In this document: piece after piece, positions 35,325 to 46,870 of the stretch
How positions within the stretch are numbered: position 1 is the first letter of the stretch
Layout of the letters: each line of letters starts with the position of its first letter
NCBI GenBank assembly: GCA_030765055.1
Contig: CM060955.1
Coordinates: 102,840,201 to 102,904,200, forward strand
Length of the DNA: 64,000 bases
Source: Mantis religiosa
Taxonomy: Eukaryota > Arthropoda > Insecta > Mantodea > Mantidae
Direction of reading: 5' to 3'
Notes under the pieces: model-generated
What the model saw: the letters and a program-made list of their open reading frames with translations, nothing else
Databases searched by the model: none
Told to the model about the DNA's origin: nothing
Position numbers and translations under genes: made by a program

Positions 35325-35725
35325 ACTTTCCCGGGTCCTTGGGGACAGCTCGCGCCTCCCGAGGGGGAGTTGTTCGGATTGGGTTGGACTCGAGGGGGCA
35401 GTGTGTTCCCATCACCCGTGGAATATCGAGTACCTTTGGCCAGGCTACGGTTGCCAGAAGGGGGCAGAGCGTTGCCTCAAAAGTCCCGGGTACTAGCCTG
35501 CAGAGCTAGTAGAATGTGTGCTAGATCACCAGACGGCCAAACCGAGGTTATTCGGTAGTCTTCCCTTCGAGGCTGAGGGGCGTAAGTGGCGCATCCACTT
35601 CCACCGATCTTGTTGCCGATTGTGGGAGGGATTTTTAGAGTCAAGGTATTGACCAAAGAAACAGCCCCGGAATTTTCCATCGCTCCCGAGTTGATAGAGG
35701 CCAGAGTCTCCGGACTTTAGCGTAA
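35325..35725 (+). repeat. Repeat I copy B, 5-prime truncated, in tandem
   Basis: Begins near gggtccttggggacagctc and runs from gagttgttcggattgggttg to cgctcccgagttgatagagg. It lies head-to-tail behind copy A with a period of 412 bp (the ttcggatt block at 34961 and 35373). Open frames at 35165-35509 and 35322-35558 cross the A/B junction and are not conserved. Confidence 0.85.
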
Positions 35726-35752
35726 ACCTCGCAGTGAACTGAGCTGTCAGTG

Positions 35753-35994
35753 AAACAATATGTGTAGTGCTTAACGCCCACTTTTACTACATACGGCACC
35801 GCAGGCGGTGACACTGATTATACATGGGATGAAGTTGGAGCACCGGTGGAATGAGATGGCGGGAGAAACCGGAGGTCCCGGAGAAAACCCGTCCCAGCGC
35901 CGTGTTGTCCACAACAAATCTCAATTTGCGGTCGCCTGGGATCGAACCCCTTGGTAAGAGCCAAGCGGTCTAACCACTGAGCCACGGCGCGGAC
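35753..35994 (-). repeat. SINE-A copy with perfect 15-bp target duplication
   Basis: Complete minus-strand SINE-A from head (gagccacggcgcgg at the right end) to tail (tgtgtagtgcttaacgccc at the left). The sequence actgagctgtcagtg flanks it on both sides (35738-35752 and 35995-36009), the mark of target-primed reverse transcription. The exact duplication suggests a recent insertion. Confidence 0.95.
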
Positions 35995-36009
35995 ACTGAG
36001 CTGTCAGTG

Positions 36010-38070
36010 TGACTACTAGAACACTGAAACGTTGTATATTTCTCATTATCATTTAACATTCTTTACGCTGTAGTTTTTTTTTTTTTTTTCCTGGACTGTT
36101 CCTCGCTGGAAAGTTGAACACAAGAATTTCAAACCTCTTGCGTTACAGCACTCGCTCAACGTCAGCATATGTCATGCAAGCTTTTCCAGAACAGCACTTT
36201 TTATCACACCAAAAATACGACTCTAATGACGCAGATACAGTCATACGCATCAATAAATCAAACGTAGTCTGAGTCGCGAGAACGCTCTTTAGCAGCTGCA
36301 AATTACAACAGAATAATTTAGAATGTTCCGCAGCTGGAGAAACTTCCAGAACATTTTGATTATCTGACAATTACGCTCCTGGTGCGCAAGGTTAAGCGAT
36401 AGCGCTATTGGATATACTTATGTCCTTCTATTCTCAATTTTCCTTGGGACTCAACCACAGCATCATAAAGATTTAAAAGCACATATAGATTTTTTTTACT
36501 TACATTCACAACGTAAAATTGCTGTTAACATTTCCAAAGAAGGAGCATTTCTGTCTACATACAATACTCTCATCAGCATCTTGAATCTAGACCTTCAGAG
36601 TCTTTGCTAAATCTCTGCCAATGCCACCAAGTGCAAGGCGAAATGATTAGATGAACGGTGGAAGCTAATATAAGAGAAATCTTAAGAGCTCAAAAAATGT
36701 GAAAGGAAATGAAAGGGATTCCCACTATGACGGCATGCCGAAGCCACCTTAATATACGAAATTCCACAAGTCTAATAGTTCTCGGAAAGAATTTGCCGAC
36801 GACGTCAGCAGAACTTGTGGCTTAATGCGGTTTACAAGAAGATGAAATTCCACTCAATCAATTAGCGAGGCACCCGCGTTATTTGCCTAATCCCTGTAGA
36901 CAGCGAGGTCGGGAGATGGTGACAAAAAACAGTAATGAGAAGCATGATTCCCAAAGGAGGAGAAAACTGTCTTAAACGACGATGATATGACGTTAGCCGA
37001 ATAATCGTTTTGGAAATGTCTCTTGTATAACTTTAGCTGCAGTTAGCCTGCATGCTCCAGACAACCCTTCAACTAATGACATTGCGTCTTCCGCGAGATA
37101 ATCTCGCGTGAAACAAAAACGGCTTTAAGTATAGAAGGTAAACAAACCTTTTATTTTGAAGGCATGGAATCCCATTTCCGCTTTATCAGTAAGAAACAAA
37201 AGCGACTTGATTCTAGAAGAGAACAAGTGCTGTTAAATAGAGCGCAAGGTTCTCTTGAAGGGAACCGCGTACTTAAAATTTCATGCAGGAGATGAATAAA
37301 AGTACAACGCTTACGAACGATAAGATAAAATTAAACACCGTTTTAAAAAACTGATGAATGGGATAGGAATCACTAATCTAGCTTAAAATTTTGTTCCAAA
37401 TGTCAAATTGGCAAATTTTATTACACGAATAATAATAACTTTATACAGCAGTTTAGCAATAGCGAATACTGATGTTACCAACTACTTAAATTACAACAAT
37501 TTTAACTGACATTTTCATACATGTGTTTTTCGACGTGCCTAATTAATTTTTATACGTACAACTTATAGCAAAATAATTTAGAAAACATTAAAAATGTAGT
37601 ATTTTTATAATGTTCCGTATTATGAAAATTTGGAAAGCTTTTAATTCTGAATTCTGAATTTCTTTGTATAATTCTCAAGCATAATTCTTAACAATTAAAT
37701 ATTAAATATTTATAAAATATTAGAACCATTCCCAATAAAAGTGCAAGCAGTTTCGGAAGGTTCTATAATAAATTATGCCACCTAAAGGTTGATATGTTGC
37801 AGTCGTAGGAATTTCTCTACTCATTTCTTACAGAACATGGCTGCCAAAATCTACTTCATGCTAACCGAGATATACATGGAGACATTGTATTACATGTTCT
37901 TGTACGAGGGGAATAGCGAAAAGAAACTTCAAGCAATTGCTATATTCTTGAAAAACTGATCGGTAAAATTGATAGAGATTGCCAAGAGATAAAAGAACTT
38001 CAAGTATTATGAAGGACATATCAGTGGAGAGATGGCTGGAATATATCTGAAGGCAAAACAGGCAATTGAT
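36010..38070. other. Unique spacer
   Basis: Contains a T run at 36069-36089 and otherwise nothing I recognise. 36440-37300 is of more even composition than its surroundings but all frames are broken. Confidence 0.45.
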
Positions 38071-38076
38071 TGCCTA

Positions 38077-38788
38077 TATAGCTCGATCCATATAAAGCCG
38101 AACCATTTCAATAAGCCAGAACTTTTGAACTAATAATAGGACACACGTACAAATTTGGGAGAATATAATACACAATTAGGAGATTAAATTACACTATATA
38201 AATCTCAGAGAAAATTTTGGATATGTCCTCCACCAGCATCTATACAGGTCTGCACTCTTCTCACGATATTCCCTGAAGTCTTACGGAGGGTATCCTCCCC
38301 AATGTTACTTATTTTGGTTCGAATGGATTCCTTGACAACAGCAATTGTCCGTGGCCTATTCCTGTGCACTGTACCTCCTGCTCCCCCACAAGAAAAACAC
38401 CGGTGAGGTTAGCTTAGGGGATCTGGGGTGGGCGGCACAGACCTTTTGAGATTATTGGATTATCAAAGAAACTGGTTACAATTTCCATGGTGTCGTTAGA
38501 TGTATGGCACATTGCTCCATCTTGTTGAAATAACCTTCTCTCAATTCGATATCATCCAGCTGCTCCACAAATGTCTTCAGGATACCCATATAAACTTCAG
38601 TGTCTACAGTCGTGTCATGTATAAATGCTGGTGGAGAACATTTCCAACATTTTCTATAATATTCAAATAATTTAATGTAATCTCTCAATTGTTTATCATG
38701 TTCTCCCAAAGTTGCAGGTTTATCCTATTATTGGTTCAAAAATTTATGACCTATTGAAATGGTTCAGGTTTATATGGATCGCACTATA
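38077..38788 (-). mobile_element. Tc1/IS630-superfamily element with ~125-bp inverted repeats
   Basis: Left arm 38077-38200 and right arm 38662-38788 are inverted copies (cgatccatataaa..gaaccatttcaata, then aa.aatagga, then ttgggaga....aattg.gagatta). Both ends lie at TATA, consistent with TA target duplication. The only coding content is the C-terminal part of a DDE transposase, on the minus strand and partly overlapping the right arm. The long arms and deleted core parallel the mariner copy at 4426-5249. Confidence 0.78.
38215..38712 (-). pseudogene. DDE transposase C-terminal relic
   Basis: Minus strand: FVEQLDDIELREGYFNKMEQ then CAIHLTT corresponds to the ...FQQDGAxxHxx block of insect IS630/Tc1-like transposases, with the QDG catalytic Asp replaced (NKMEQ). 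Next, FFDNPIISKGLCRPPQIP corresponds to FG.R.IS.G.WPPRSPDL, so the following Asp is also lost. It ends with IVRRVQTCIDAGGGHF-like sequence broken by stops, the usual (V)RR...C....G.HF.HLL terminus. Inactive. Confidence 0.7.
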
Positions 38789-38803
38789 CCTTAAAGTGAA
38801 GTA

Positions 38804-38883
38804 GAAGAAGAAGAAGAAGAAGAAGAAGAAGAAGAAGAAGAAGAAGAAGAAGAAGAAGAAGAAGAAGAAGAAGAAGAAGAAGA
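38804..38883. repeat. (GAA)n microsatellite, ~80 bp
   Basis: About 26 perfect GAA units starting 16 bp outside the right end of the element above. Confidence 0.97.
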
Positions 38884-39239
38884 CATACCTATTAAATCTT
38901 CGAAAGGAGTTGGCATACTGTATTTTTCTGGAATATTATTGGATGGTCAAAAAGTTTATATAAGAGTCGAAATAAGACATTAGAAGGGAGATTTATGTCA
39001 TATCAACCATTCTCTTTATAAGCTGGGGATTTCAGAGAGCTAATGAATTTATTTTGTACGCAGACTTATTTTTAGAAATGAGTATATTTACCCAACATAT
39101 TTGTTTTGCAATTGGTATTAAAATTGTGAAGCAATGTAATTAATGCAGGTATAACATTATCACTGAAACACAATTTCAAAACAGGTCAGATTTGGAGAGC
39201 AGATGTCCACGTAATTGGACCTTACTTCCAATCCCGTAT

Positions 39240-39405
39240 CAGATAGTCTAGTTACATTTATATTTACTGGCATTCTATGAATGATACATCTTCTAGCAGT
39301 TCTTGAATAACTACTTGCAGCAAAAGTGCAACTTTGGAATTTTCTAGTTGCATCTATATCTGTCGGCATTTATTAATAGTACAGCCTCTAACAGTATTTT
39401 ACGAA
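39240..39405 (-). repeat. Diverged tandem duplication, ~95-bp unit
   Basis: On the minus strand ctgttagaggctgtactatt...agatatagatgcaactag (about 39405-39340) is followed by ctgctagaagatgtatcatt...aaatataaatgtaactag (about 39310-39245). Roughly three quarters of positions agree by eye. It lies downstream of the helix-turn-helix relic and may be part of the same dead element. Confidence 0.45.
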
Positions 39406-39409
39406 CCTC

Positions 39410-39680
39410 TTGTAGAAAATATGTGTACCTTGCAATATAAATGCTACAGATTACTTCGGGAGGTTTCCATGGTATAAGCAATGGCAAGTGTACCACCAGA
39501 GGGCTGTTCTTCCACGTGTGCAAACGCCTTTTCCTCCATAGAGAACGTTCGTGTCCCACGTTGTCGGTCCACATGATACACTAGATACCTGTCTTCTCGA
39601 ACGGCGCTGTATTCTTTGAAGCGTTCCAGATTCCGGCATATGTCAGGATATTTCTGTACAGCATTACAAGCGTCTCTGTG
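39410..39680 (-). pseudogene. Transposase N-terminal helix-turn-helix relic (insect DDE type)
   Basis: Minus strand, about 39670 to 39440: NAVQKYPDICRNLERFKEYS, then RYLVYHVDRQRGTRTFSMEE and KAFAHVEEQPSGGTLAIAYT. This fits the pattern ...YP.R..P....F.R....LRE.G......R.GR.RT...EE.VL..VE..P..STR.IA..., the paired helix-turn-helix region of an insect IS630/Tc1-like transposase group. It ends after METSRSNL. It lies outside the inverted repeats at 38077-38788 and so belongs to another copy. Confidence 0.5.
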
Positions 39681-39689
39681 AGCTTTAAG

Positions 39690-41925
39690 TAAACACTTTG
39701 CACTACAACATATGGCACATAGAGTTCAATTTGTAATATTATAAGTATACCAGTTGTCTACAAAAATACGGTGACAACAAAATGACAACTAAGCGTGAAC
39801 AAAAAAGTGACTCTTCATTGAAATGGACAAAACATTATAAATACCTATTTCTCTGTATGCGCTAAGTTAAAGAAGATAACTAATTGCAGAAATTGTTTTA
39901 TTTTACTCCCTTGTGGCAACAAGGTGACTGAAGGAATACAGTAGATTGGAGCAATAGACAAATCCGTCAAGAGCGTGTCACAGTGATGGCTTTGAAATTC
40001 GATCTCTTTACTATGAGAAGGAAATTTGGAGGGAGGGAGGAAGGCACTGGACGGCGTGATCTAAACGTCTAAAAGCAGAGACGCCTTGACCTTGTACTAA
40101 ACGCTCTATAAGTATGACTTGAAGCCACCATTTCCCTGAAAGAGACATAGATACAGCTGCCTAGCTCAAAGGCCTGTGTGGACACGTGGCGAAGCGATAT
40201 GACATGGTACAGATGAGAAATGGTAGGCTAATTCGCCACTAACACATCGATCCACGAATTATCCTCTAACAGATCAGTTGCGATAGAATCGCGTAATTAA
40301 AGCGACGCAAATGAAAGCAAAGAAACCAGTGTTTCATTTCAGTTATATTCACAGTTTTTTTTTCAATTTTTATTGTGGCATAAAAGTTTTCCTATCCTGA
40401 ACATCAAGCGTTTGATAATGTGTCTGTTCAAAAATTATCTGCACGTAACCTTTATCCAGGAATACCCTTGTTATATGAGCAGTTTTTATGCGAATTGTAT
40501 CGTGCAGAGAAAATAAAGAGTAAGACAGATAAGATCTTGAATTGTGGAATTTGGAAGCTTTACGGTAGCTCATAATTTATGCCAGATATAAAATCCAACT
40601 GCACGATATTTTATAAGAGATGTTCAAAAAATATGGAGCGAAATTTGGTGATATGACTAGGTACACAACTCCTTCCTATTCAATAATAACTGAACTATAA
40701 ATATTTTAGATTATCCCGACGTACTCATTTGGGCTGTCATTAAATTAAAATCTGTCGCAATAAATTGTCAAAAACTGACAAGCCTGTATAGTATTCGCAT
40801 TCTGGATTGAAACTGAATGATACTAATGTGAAAATCTGCCTATCAGCTACACAATCAATAGTGACCGACGTCATTAAAGCATTGACTGCTGAAAAGAGGC
40901 ACATAGTTTCAACCCATAGTTTCAAATAGAAGTCAAACCCAATCTGCCTGACAAAGTTTATTTCAGAATTTTTCCAACTCGCATAACTGAAAACTTCTTG
41001 CGGGATCCGTAAAGTATCTTCCAGCGAGATCTATGTTTTTTGCGAAGTCAAATTTTGTTTATCTTTTATTTTATACCACCTGTTTAATAGTTTATTGCAT
41101 ATTAAGAACTGCAAGTGATATTAGGTCGAGAATAAATATTCGAAAGCAAGTAACTTAGAGTTCGTGGTTAGCCAATTACTTTTTGCAATACTTGAAAACC
41201 ACTAAAAGGCAATAATAAATAAAAATTGCTACTTTTCTGTTGGGTATTACGCCACTTCCTACTGGTATTTATTATAAACTAGAACTATGCGTATTAATGC
41301 CATGTTTCATCACTGTTCCCATGGTAACTGACGAATGTAAAGAACATATAAATCCTTTAGTTTCTAATTATTTATTATATTATATATGTCCTGTTTTGTC
41401 TTTATTTTAGTCTTAGATTATTAGGTTTATGATTAGGTAGAATTTTATTTAAATATGGATTAAATTATTATTTTAATATATTTAAATATTATAGAATTAT
41501 TATGTTGCAATTTAGCAAATTTAGCTTACACATCCAAATACGTGTTCAAAATGATTAACTTATAAACCAAGTATTCAAAGAAGTCGAGCACATGAGAACC
41601 CTTTTGCAGAAAATTTAAGAAGTGCTCTTCAATTGTCATTGAAATTCTTAAGACATATTGTTTAAATCAAAATCGTTAGTGTTGCTTACCAGAATGAACA
41701 ATTTTTAAGAATTTTTAAGAAAGGAGTATTGAAAAGTGGGGAAGAATATATTAAATGTATTCGTATTGCATCCCTGGAAGATTTTGAACCTGAAATCCGA
41801 AATTTGGTAGATCTTTCTTTTTTAAATAATATTGTACACAGATGCATAGTTAAAAAATATTTTTATTTTTACTCGGAGTATATTTATTATGAAATATTCC
41901 TATTAAAAGTGTAGGTGGAACACTT
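39690..41925. other. AT-rich spacer
   Basis: No recognised repeat or coding relic. Open frames at 40370-40573 and 40740-40925 (minus) and 41729-41914 (plus) have no motif I know. Confidence 0.45.
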
Positions 41926-41966
41926 CCGCTACTGTAAGTACGTGGTGGAGGAAAATTAAATAAGTC

Positions 41967-42049
41967 CAATTTTTTTTTTTTTTTTTTTGGAAGCATGTTT
42001 GAATGATTTCTCGTTTCTTTCTCTCTCTCTCTCTGTCTTTCTCTCTCTC

Positions 42050-42114
<65 letters not shown>
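41967..42114. repeat. Poly(T), (CT)n and (CA)n low-complexity cluster
   Basis: A 20-T run (41967-41988), a CT-rich run (42017-42050) and about 32 CA units (42051-42114). Frames through it give Cys-Val strings on the minus strand and are artefacts. Confidence 0.95.
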
Positions 42115-42118
<4 letters not shown>

Positions 42119-42289
42119 AAAATATGCATATAACAATTCTTCATACTGTGGTTAAAGTTTCAAATTTGTGAGTTCTGAATTATAATATTTTATTTTAAAA
42201 TTATTTACATAAAGCAATTCTAATAAGTAAGAAGCAAATGAAGTTTGAGACCCCTAAAAAGTACTCCTCAAACTGTATGAAGCCCTGGA

Positions 42290-42690
42290 CCCTGCAAAAC
42301 GAGGGCGGTTCCTAACGCACCTCATTGGCTACGCACGGTATCCAAAAATTGTGCGTGATGTACCTGTGCTGGTATAAGGGTCTAATATGAGGAGGGCAAA
42401 AACTTGGCAAAGCGCCCCTACTTGGCGCTGCAGGCTCGAACATGCGCAAGGGAAATTCTGGCTGCCTCTCAGAGACCATCGGTGTTTCGCTGCCTCAGTC
42501 AGGTTGTACTCGACGCCTGGGCGACATCGCGCGGGAAATATCAAAACTCGGGCGGAACCTTTCCGACAACATTTCTCCCTCGCAGTTGAATACGAGCGCA
42601 GAGGAGAAGAAAATAGCCTCGACTTTTCTTTCGCGTTTTTTGACATTTTATCGCCTCGCCAGCTGCGAGGACAACAGATAAAAACAGGGG
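42290..42690. promoter_or_regulatory. CpG-rich island, candidate promoter or untranslated exon
   Basis: A patch with dense CpG dinucleotides (cgacatcgcgcggg, ctcgggcggaac, tatcgcctcgcc) in otherwise AT-rich, CpG-poor sequence. It contains cctcattggctacg, a CCAAT-type motif, near 42323. Overlapping open frames of 61-105 codons exist on both strands, a by-product of the high GC, and none shows a known motif. No second copy is present in the window, unlike repeat I. Orientation cannot be told. Confidence 0.35.
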
Positions 42691-42719
42691 ATGAGGGAAG
42701 TTAAAACTGAAGTCGCCTA

Positions 42720-45340
42720 AGGCTATGGAACGCTACAATGACAACTCTGGAAATGACATAAAAACAGCAGTGCTCATACAGTCGTGAATCATTTCCGGCT
42801 TCTAAAACTTTTTGTCATAAGCTAAAGGTCAGAAAACTTTATTAACATTGCTCTTGTAAAGTCTACAATGCTGGATAGCGGCTTAACTTGTAGTTTTGAC
42901 ATTTGTTTTGATATGGGCTATGACGTTTAAACTATTGATGTGCTGAAAGAATGAACGCTATCCCCAAAGCTTTCTCACTTTGTCTTAAAACTTTCTTTGT
43001 CAGTGTTTAGTGTGACTTAACTTCCTATTAAACAGTAATTGTGACAAGTGATTTTGATAACACAATAACCGAATAACTGAAGTTTTTCACGTCACCACAT
43101 AGTGACAGTGTCGTAGAATTAAAGCCCTAATTCCGAACAAGTGTGAGTTATGAAGTGGTGATCTCGAAAGACGGTGACTCCAGGCAAGAACTTTAGAACC
43201 CAAGTAGTTTATTCTAGTGCAGAAACATCCGCCCCTCGCTTGTTTCCTGCCGGTAGTAGTGGTGGTGTTGTGGTGTCGGTGATGTTTTGTGTATCAGGGT
43301 GTGTGTGTTGCTTCTAAATCTTCTCGACTTCATGACTCCTGTACTCCAGTAAACACCTTAACAACACCATTATTCAAGGTAACTTGTTGGAAGCTTTCAA
43401 AGAACCTAGACAGTAACTTCCATAAGTAACAGGTCTACTGAATGGTGAAACGTTCACAAAATTTCATAATTCTCAAAATGAAACAGACTGCTCCCCAATA
43501 TAATTTCTGTACTGCTCAACAGTCCAACAGAAAGCTTTGACATTTCAAAGGAAATATATGACTTTTAGAGTGCCGATTTTCACTTCATATGCGTTCTAAA
43601 AGCACACCGAACCTATTGCTTAAATACGACACTTTTAAAGAAGCAAACTAAACATTTTCTTAGGATTTCTCTATGGCAACAAATTACTTACATTTTACTC
43701 ACTTTTGCTAAGAATATTTATATAAATAATTACACTATCTGCCAGCGTCGCTTGGTACATAGTGTTATTCTGCAACATGAAGACTAATTACAGTAAATTT
43801 CCTTTCAAAATCCTGTCGTATTTAACAACCTTCATTCTGGGCGGGATTCGAACCGGAATTTTTGGGCAGGGAAGGACAGAACTTGATGAACTGACCTGTC
43901 AAAGTATATTATTGGGATGAAGGGTAAAAACTTTAACCTAAATTACCTAAAAATCTTACTAGTAACTTTATATTGCATATTGCATATATTTAGTAAATTC
44001 AAAAAGCAAAAGTGTAAAGTTTACTGAGGAAAACTCTGTAAAGGTACTTAAAATATCGTACAGCGTAAGTCAAATATTTTAAATTTTCTCAATCGTTTTA
44101 GAGAAACTTTCGCATGTCACTCAAGTTTATATATCGAGAATGTGAAGGAAACACCTGCTTTGAGCTCCACTAAACACCAGAAAAGTGGAAAAGTTGCGTG
44201 TTGGCGCGCAATTGCGTCCCATTTCTTATTTCTGTTTCTGTGAAAAGCATTTAAATAAAAAATACGTAAATACTAAATTTACTACTTAATAAGAGCATAT
44301 ATTAAGAAACTTTTACAGTAATTTTCTATAAAATCCGAATCCAAAATACTCTAAATAAAAAACAGTTCGTTATTTTTAATATTTTCAAAGGGAATTCTTG
44401 ATTAAAACCTATGTTTCAGACTTTATGTGGCTTATTAAATGCATATATTCGGTGGTAGTAAATGTTTTATGGTTTTATAAAGCCGTAATGCATAAGTTTG
44501 ACAAGACAGCTGCGCACAGAAAATGGGGATCTCGGGAGTTACGATAGAGACAACATTTTTCAAAATATTCGTTGTTATTGATTTGACCTTTCCATGCATC
44601 ACGTAGTTTCTTAACTTTTGTTTATTCTTATTTTGATTCAAACAGAAAGGAGTTTTACCGTAATGTAAAGAATTCACTATTAACATATGAATTGCATTTC
44701 CTTTGCACTTACAACCAACTATGAAACTAAAACTATTTCTGCTGACCTTATATCTACTAACATGAAACCTCTGAATAAGACGAGCTAAGATATATTTTTC
44801 TTTTCAATAAAAATTAAAAATTAGTAGAGAAGCTGAGGGATGAGTTACACGCTTTTATCGTTGAGCTGGTCACTTCCGTATATTTCTTGTGGTTTAAATT
44901 TTCTTGGTGGTACTCGTAAGGTTATAGCGAAAAATGACGACTTGTGATACATGCAGTCGAATGTACCTTTTGTATGTTACACATAAATAAATCTGTTCAT
45001 TTATTTCAAACAATGCAACAAAGTTCGCAACGTGGTTAACATAAAAGCGTAGTTAATGAGCAGAGAATCTCATGCGAATCTTAAATAAGCGACTGATAGT
45101 TGATTTATATTAGAAACAATAATAAATACATCTGAGTTTCATTTCTTTTCTTAAAACATGTGAATGATTTTAAAAGACCAGTTACTTATGAAAGACTGTA
45201 TTTTATATCTTACAATTATTAATATTATTAGTTCTAGTACTAGTAACACAGTTACAACTATCTATACTAATATATTAATAAATATAAATTGATAAACTAT
45301 GCATGTATATAGAACTTTCAGTGACTATTCAAGGTAATTC
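42720..45340. other. Spacer with a tRNA-like scrap
   Basis: At 43845-43905 the minus strand reads ggttcgaatcccgcccag, a B-box-like sequence, but the flanking bases do not pair as a T arm and no A box is convincing. It is likely a decayed SINE head. No protein relic recognised elsewhere. Confidence 0.4.
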
Positions 45341-45344
45341 ACCT

Positions 45345-45424
45345 TTATAAAAGGAATCCAACTGTGTATGAAGTACATGTAATTTAGTCACATATGTTTT
45401 CAGGGAGTTGGATTCCTTTTATAA
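45345..45424. repeat. Perfect 19-bp-arm hairpin
   Basis: The arm ttataaaaggaatccaact (45345-45363) and its exact complement (45406-45424) surround a 42-base loop, making an ~80-nt hairpin. The size would suit a small-RNA precursor or a minimal foldback repeat, and nothing else indicates which. Confidence 0.8.
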
Positions 45425-45429
45425 CTACA

Positions 45430-46240
45430 ATACTGTCTTAACGTTGTTTAATATTGATAATCTCGTTAAGAGTTTGATGGTCCATAAAAAGTGAAACGCT
45501 AACCCGCAATTTAAACGTTTATGAATTAAGCTGAAGTTTAGATAGTTTTATCATCGCTGCAAACTCTCGACGAACATTTACTTCCTTGGACGCCATTCTT
45601 TGAATTATGCTATCGTAGTTCCTGAATTCTAGAGGGCCCAAATTAACTTTAGGCTAATTGAAGCGTTAATTTCGTTTCACACTGAAATGTAGTGAAACGT
45701 TTACTGGTTATTGTCATGTTACTGGAGAACTGATGATGCTAAGAAACGAAAAACATTATCTGTCTGTAATAAGAAATTAAAATTTGCACTAATTCCATCA
45801 GTGGCATTTCATATAATGGCGCTCACACTCACAACCTGTGACAAAAACATATTTATTCGTGTTTTACTACTCACACTCGCGATTCCTCTGACGAAAGACA
45901 GTGAGCGGTTTCTAAAGTTTTCATCTATATATTTAAAGCTCGGTAATTCTCAAATGAATATCAAATTTTAACTTTAAAATAAATATCTATAGGTATTTTT
46001 ACTTTACTGCCTACTCTAAGTTCAATAATTATCTACTGCGCTCCACCTTAAAGTTGATTTGAGACTCACTGAATAAAAAAATTAAAGACAATAATTTTTA
46101 GAAAAAGATCTGTATGTACGTATGTGTGAGTGAAAGGCTGTGGTTATAAACGACATAATTGTGAGACCAAAAGTGGATGAAATTGCTAACTCTCTCTATT
46201 TAATAATTTTAAGTCGATAACACCTTTTTTGAGGCTACTT
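45430..46240. other. AT-rich spacer
   Basis: The 86-codon frame at 45711-45971 has no recognised motif, and no repeat was seen. Confidence 0.45.
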
Positions 46241-46250
46241 CTAGCATCAT

Positions 46251-46254
<4 letters not shown>

Positions 46255-46324
<70 letters not shown>

Positions 46325-46545
46325 TGTTTAACGCCCGCTTTTACTACATACGGCACTGCAGGTGGTGACACTGATGATACATGAAGATGAAGATGGAGCA
46401 CCGGTAGAATGAGATGGCGGGGCAAACCGGAGGTCCCGGAAAACACGCCCCAGCACCAAATCTCGCTCTGCGGTCACCTGGGATCGAACCCGGGCCGCCT
46501 TGGTGAGAGCCAAGCGGTCTAAGCTCTGAGCCACGTCGCGGCCGC
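46255..46545 (-). repeat. SINE-A copy whose tail has expanded to (CA)n
   Basis: Complete minus-strand SINE-A, with the head at ccacgtcgcggccgc. Its 3-prime end (ggtgtttaacgcccgc on the plus strand) continues without a break into about 34 GT units (46255-46322). The decamer catcatcagc lies on both sides (46245-46254 and 46546-46555). The microsatellite is therefore inside the target duplication and belongs to the SINE. Confidence 0.95.
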
Positions 46546-46549
46546 CATC

Positions 46550-46855
46550 ATCAGCTCTGATAGTTGAGCTCATTATGTTTCAAAACTGTAATACGAACGT
46601 TTTTAAAAAAATCCCGCTAATCTCATATATCCATTGCAAGAAACATTTACGGAACTTTCAGTTTTAATGGCTTTAACTACATTAAATGAATACCAAGTTT
46701 CAAATGCATTTATATACTACATAAAATGTATTTCTTCAATGAGTTCCTCTTCATATGGAACATCCCTGTAGAACTTTTATATCGATAAGCGATAGGCGAA
46801 AGCTTACTGCATATAAAATGTAGATCTCCTTATGACACACAGTTTATTTCAAATA
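46550..46855. other. AT-rich spacer
   Basis: Nothing recognised. Confidence 0.5.
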
Positions 46856-46870
46856 AGTATTTTATGGCAT

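Noticed and set aside
35165..35558. Open frames across the repeat I tandem
   Set aside because: The frames are not conserved among the three copies, so they probably do not encode a protein.
42387..42704. Overlapping open frames on both strands of the CpG-rich island
   Set aside because: High GC lowers stop frequency in every frame. No motif is recognised and the frames compete with each other.
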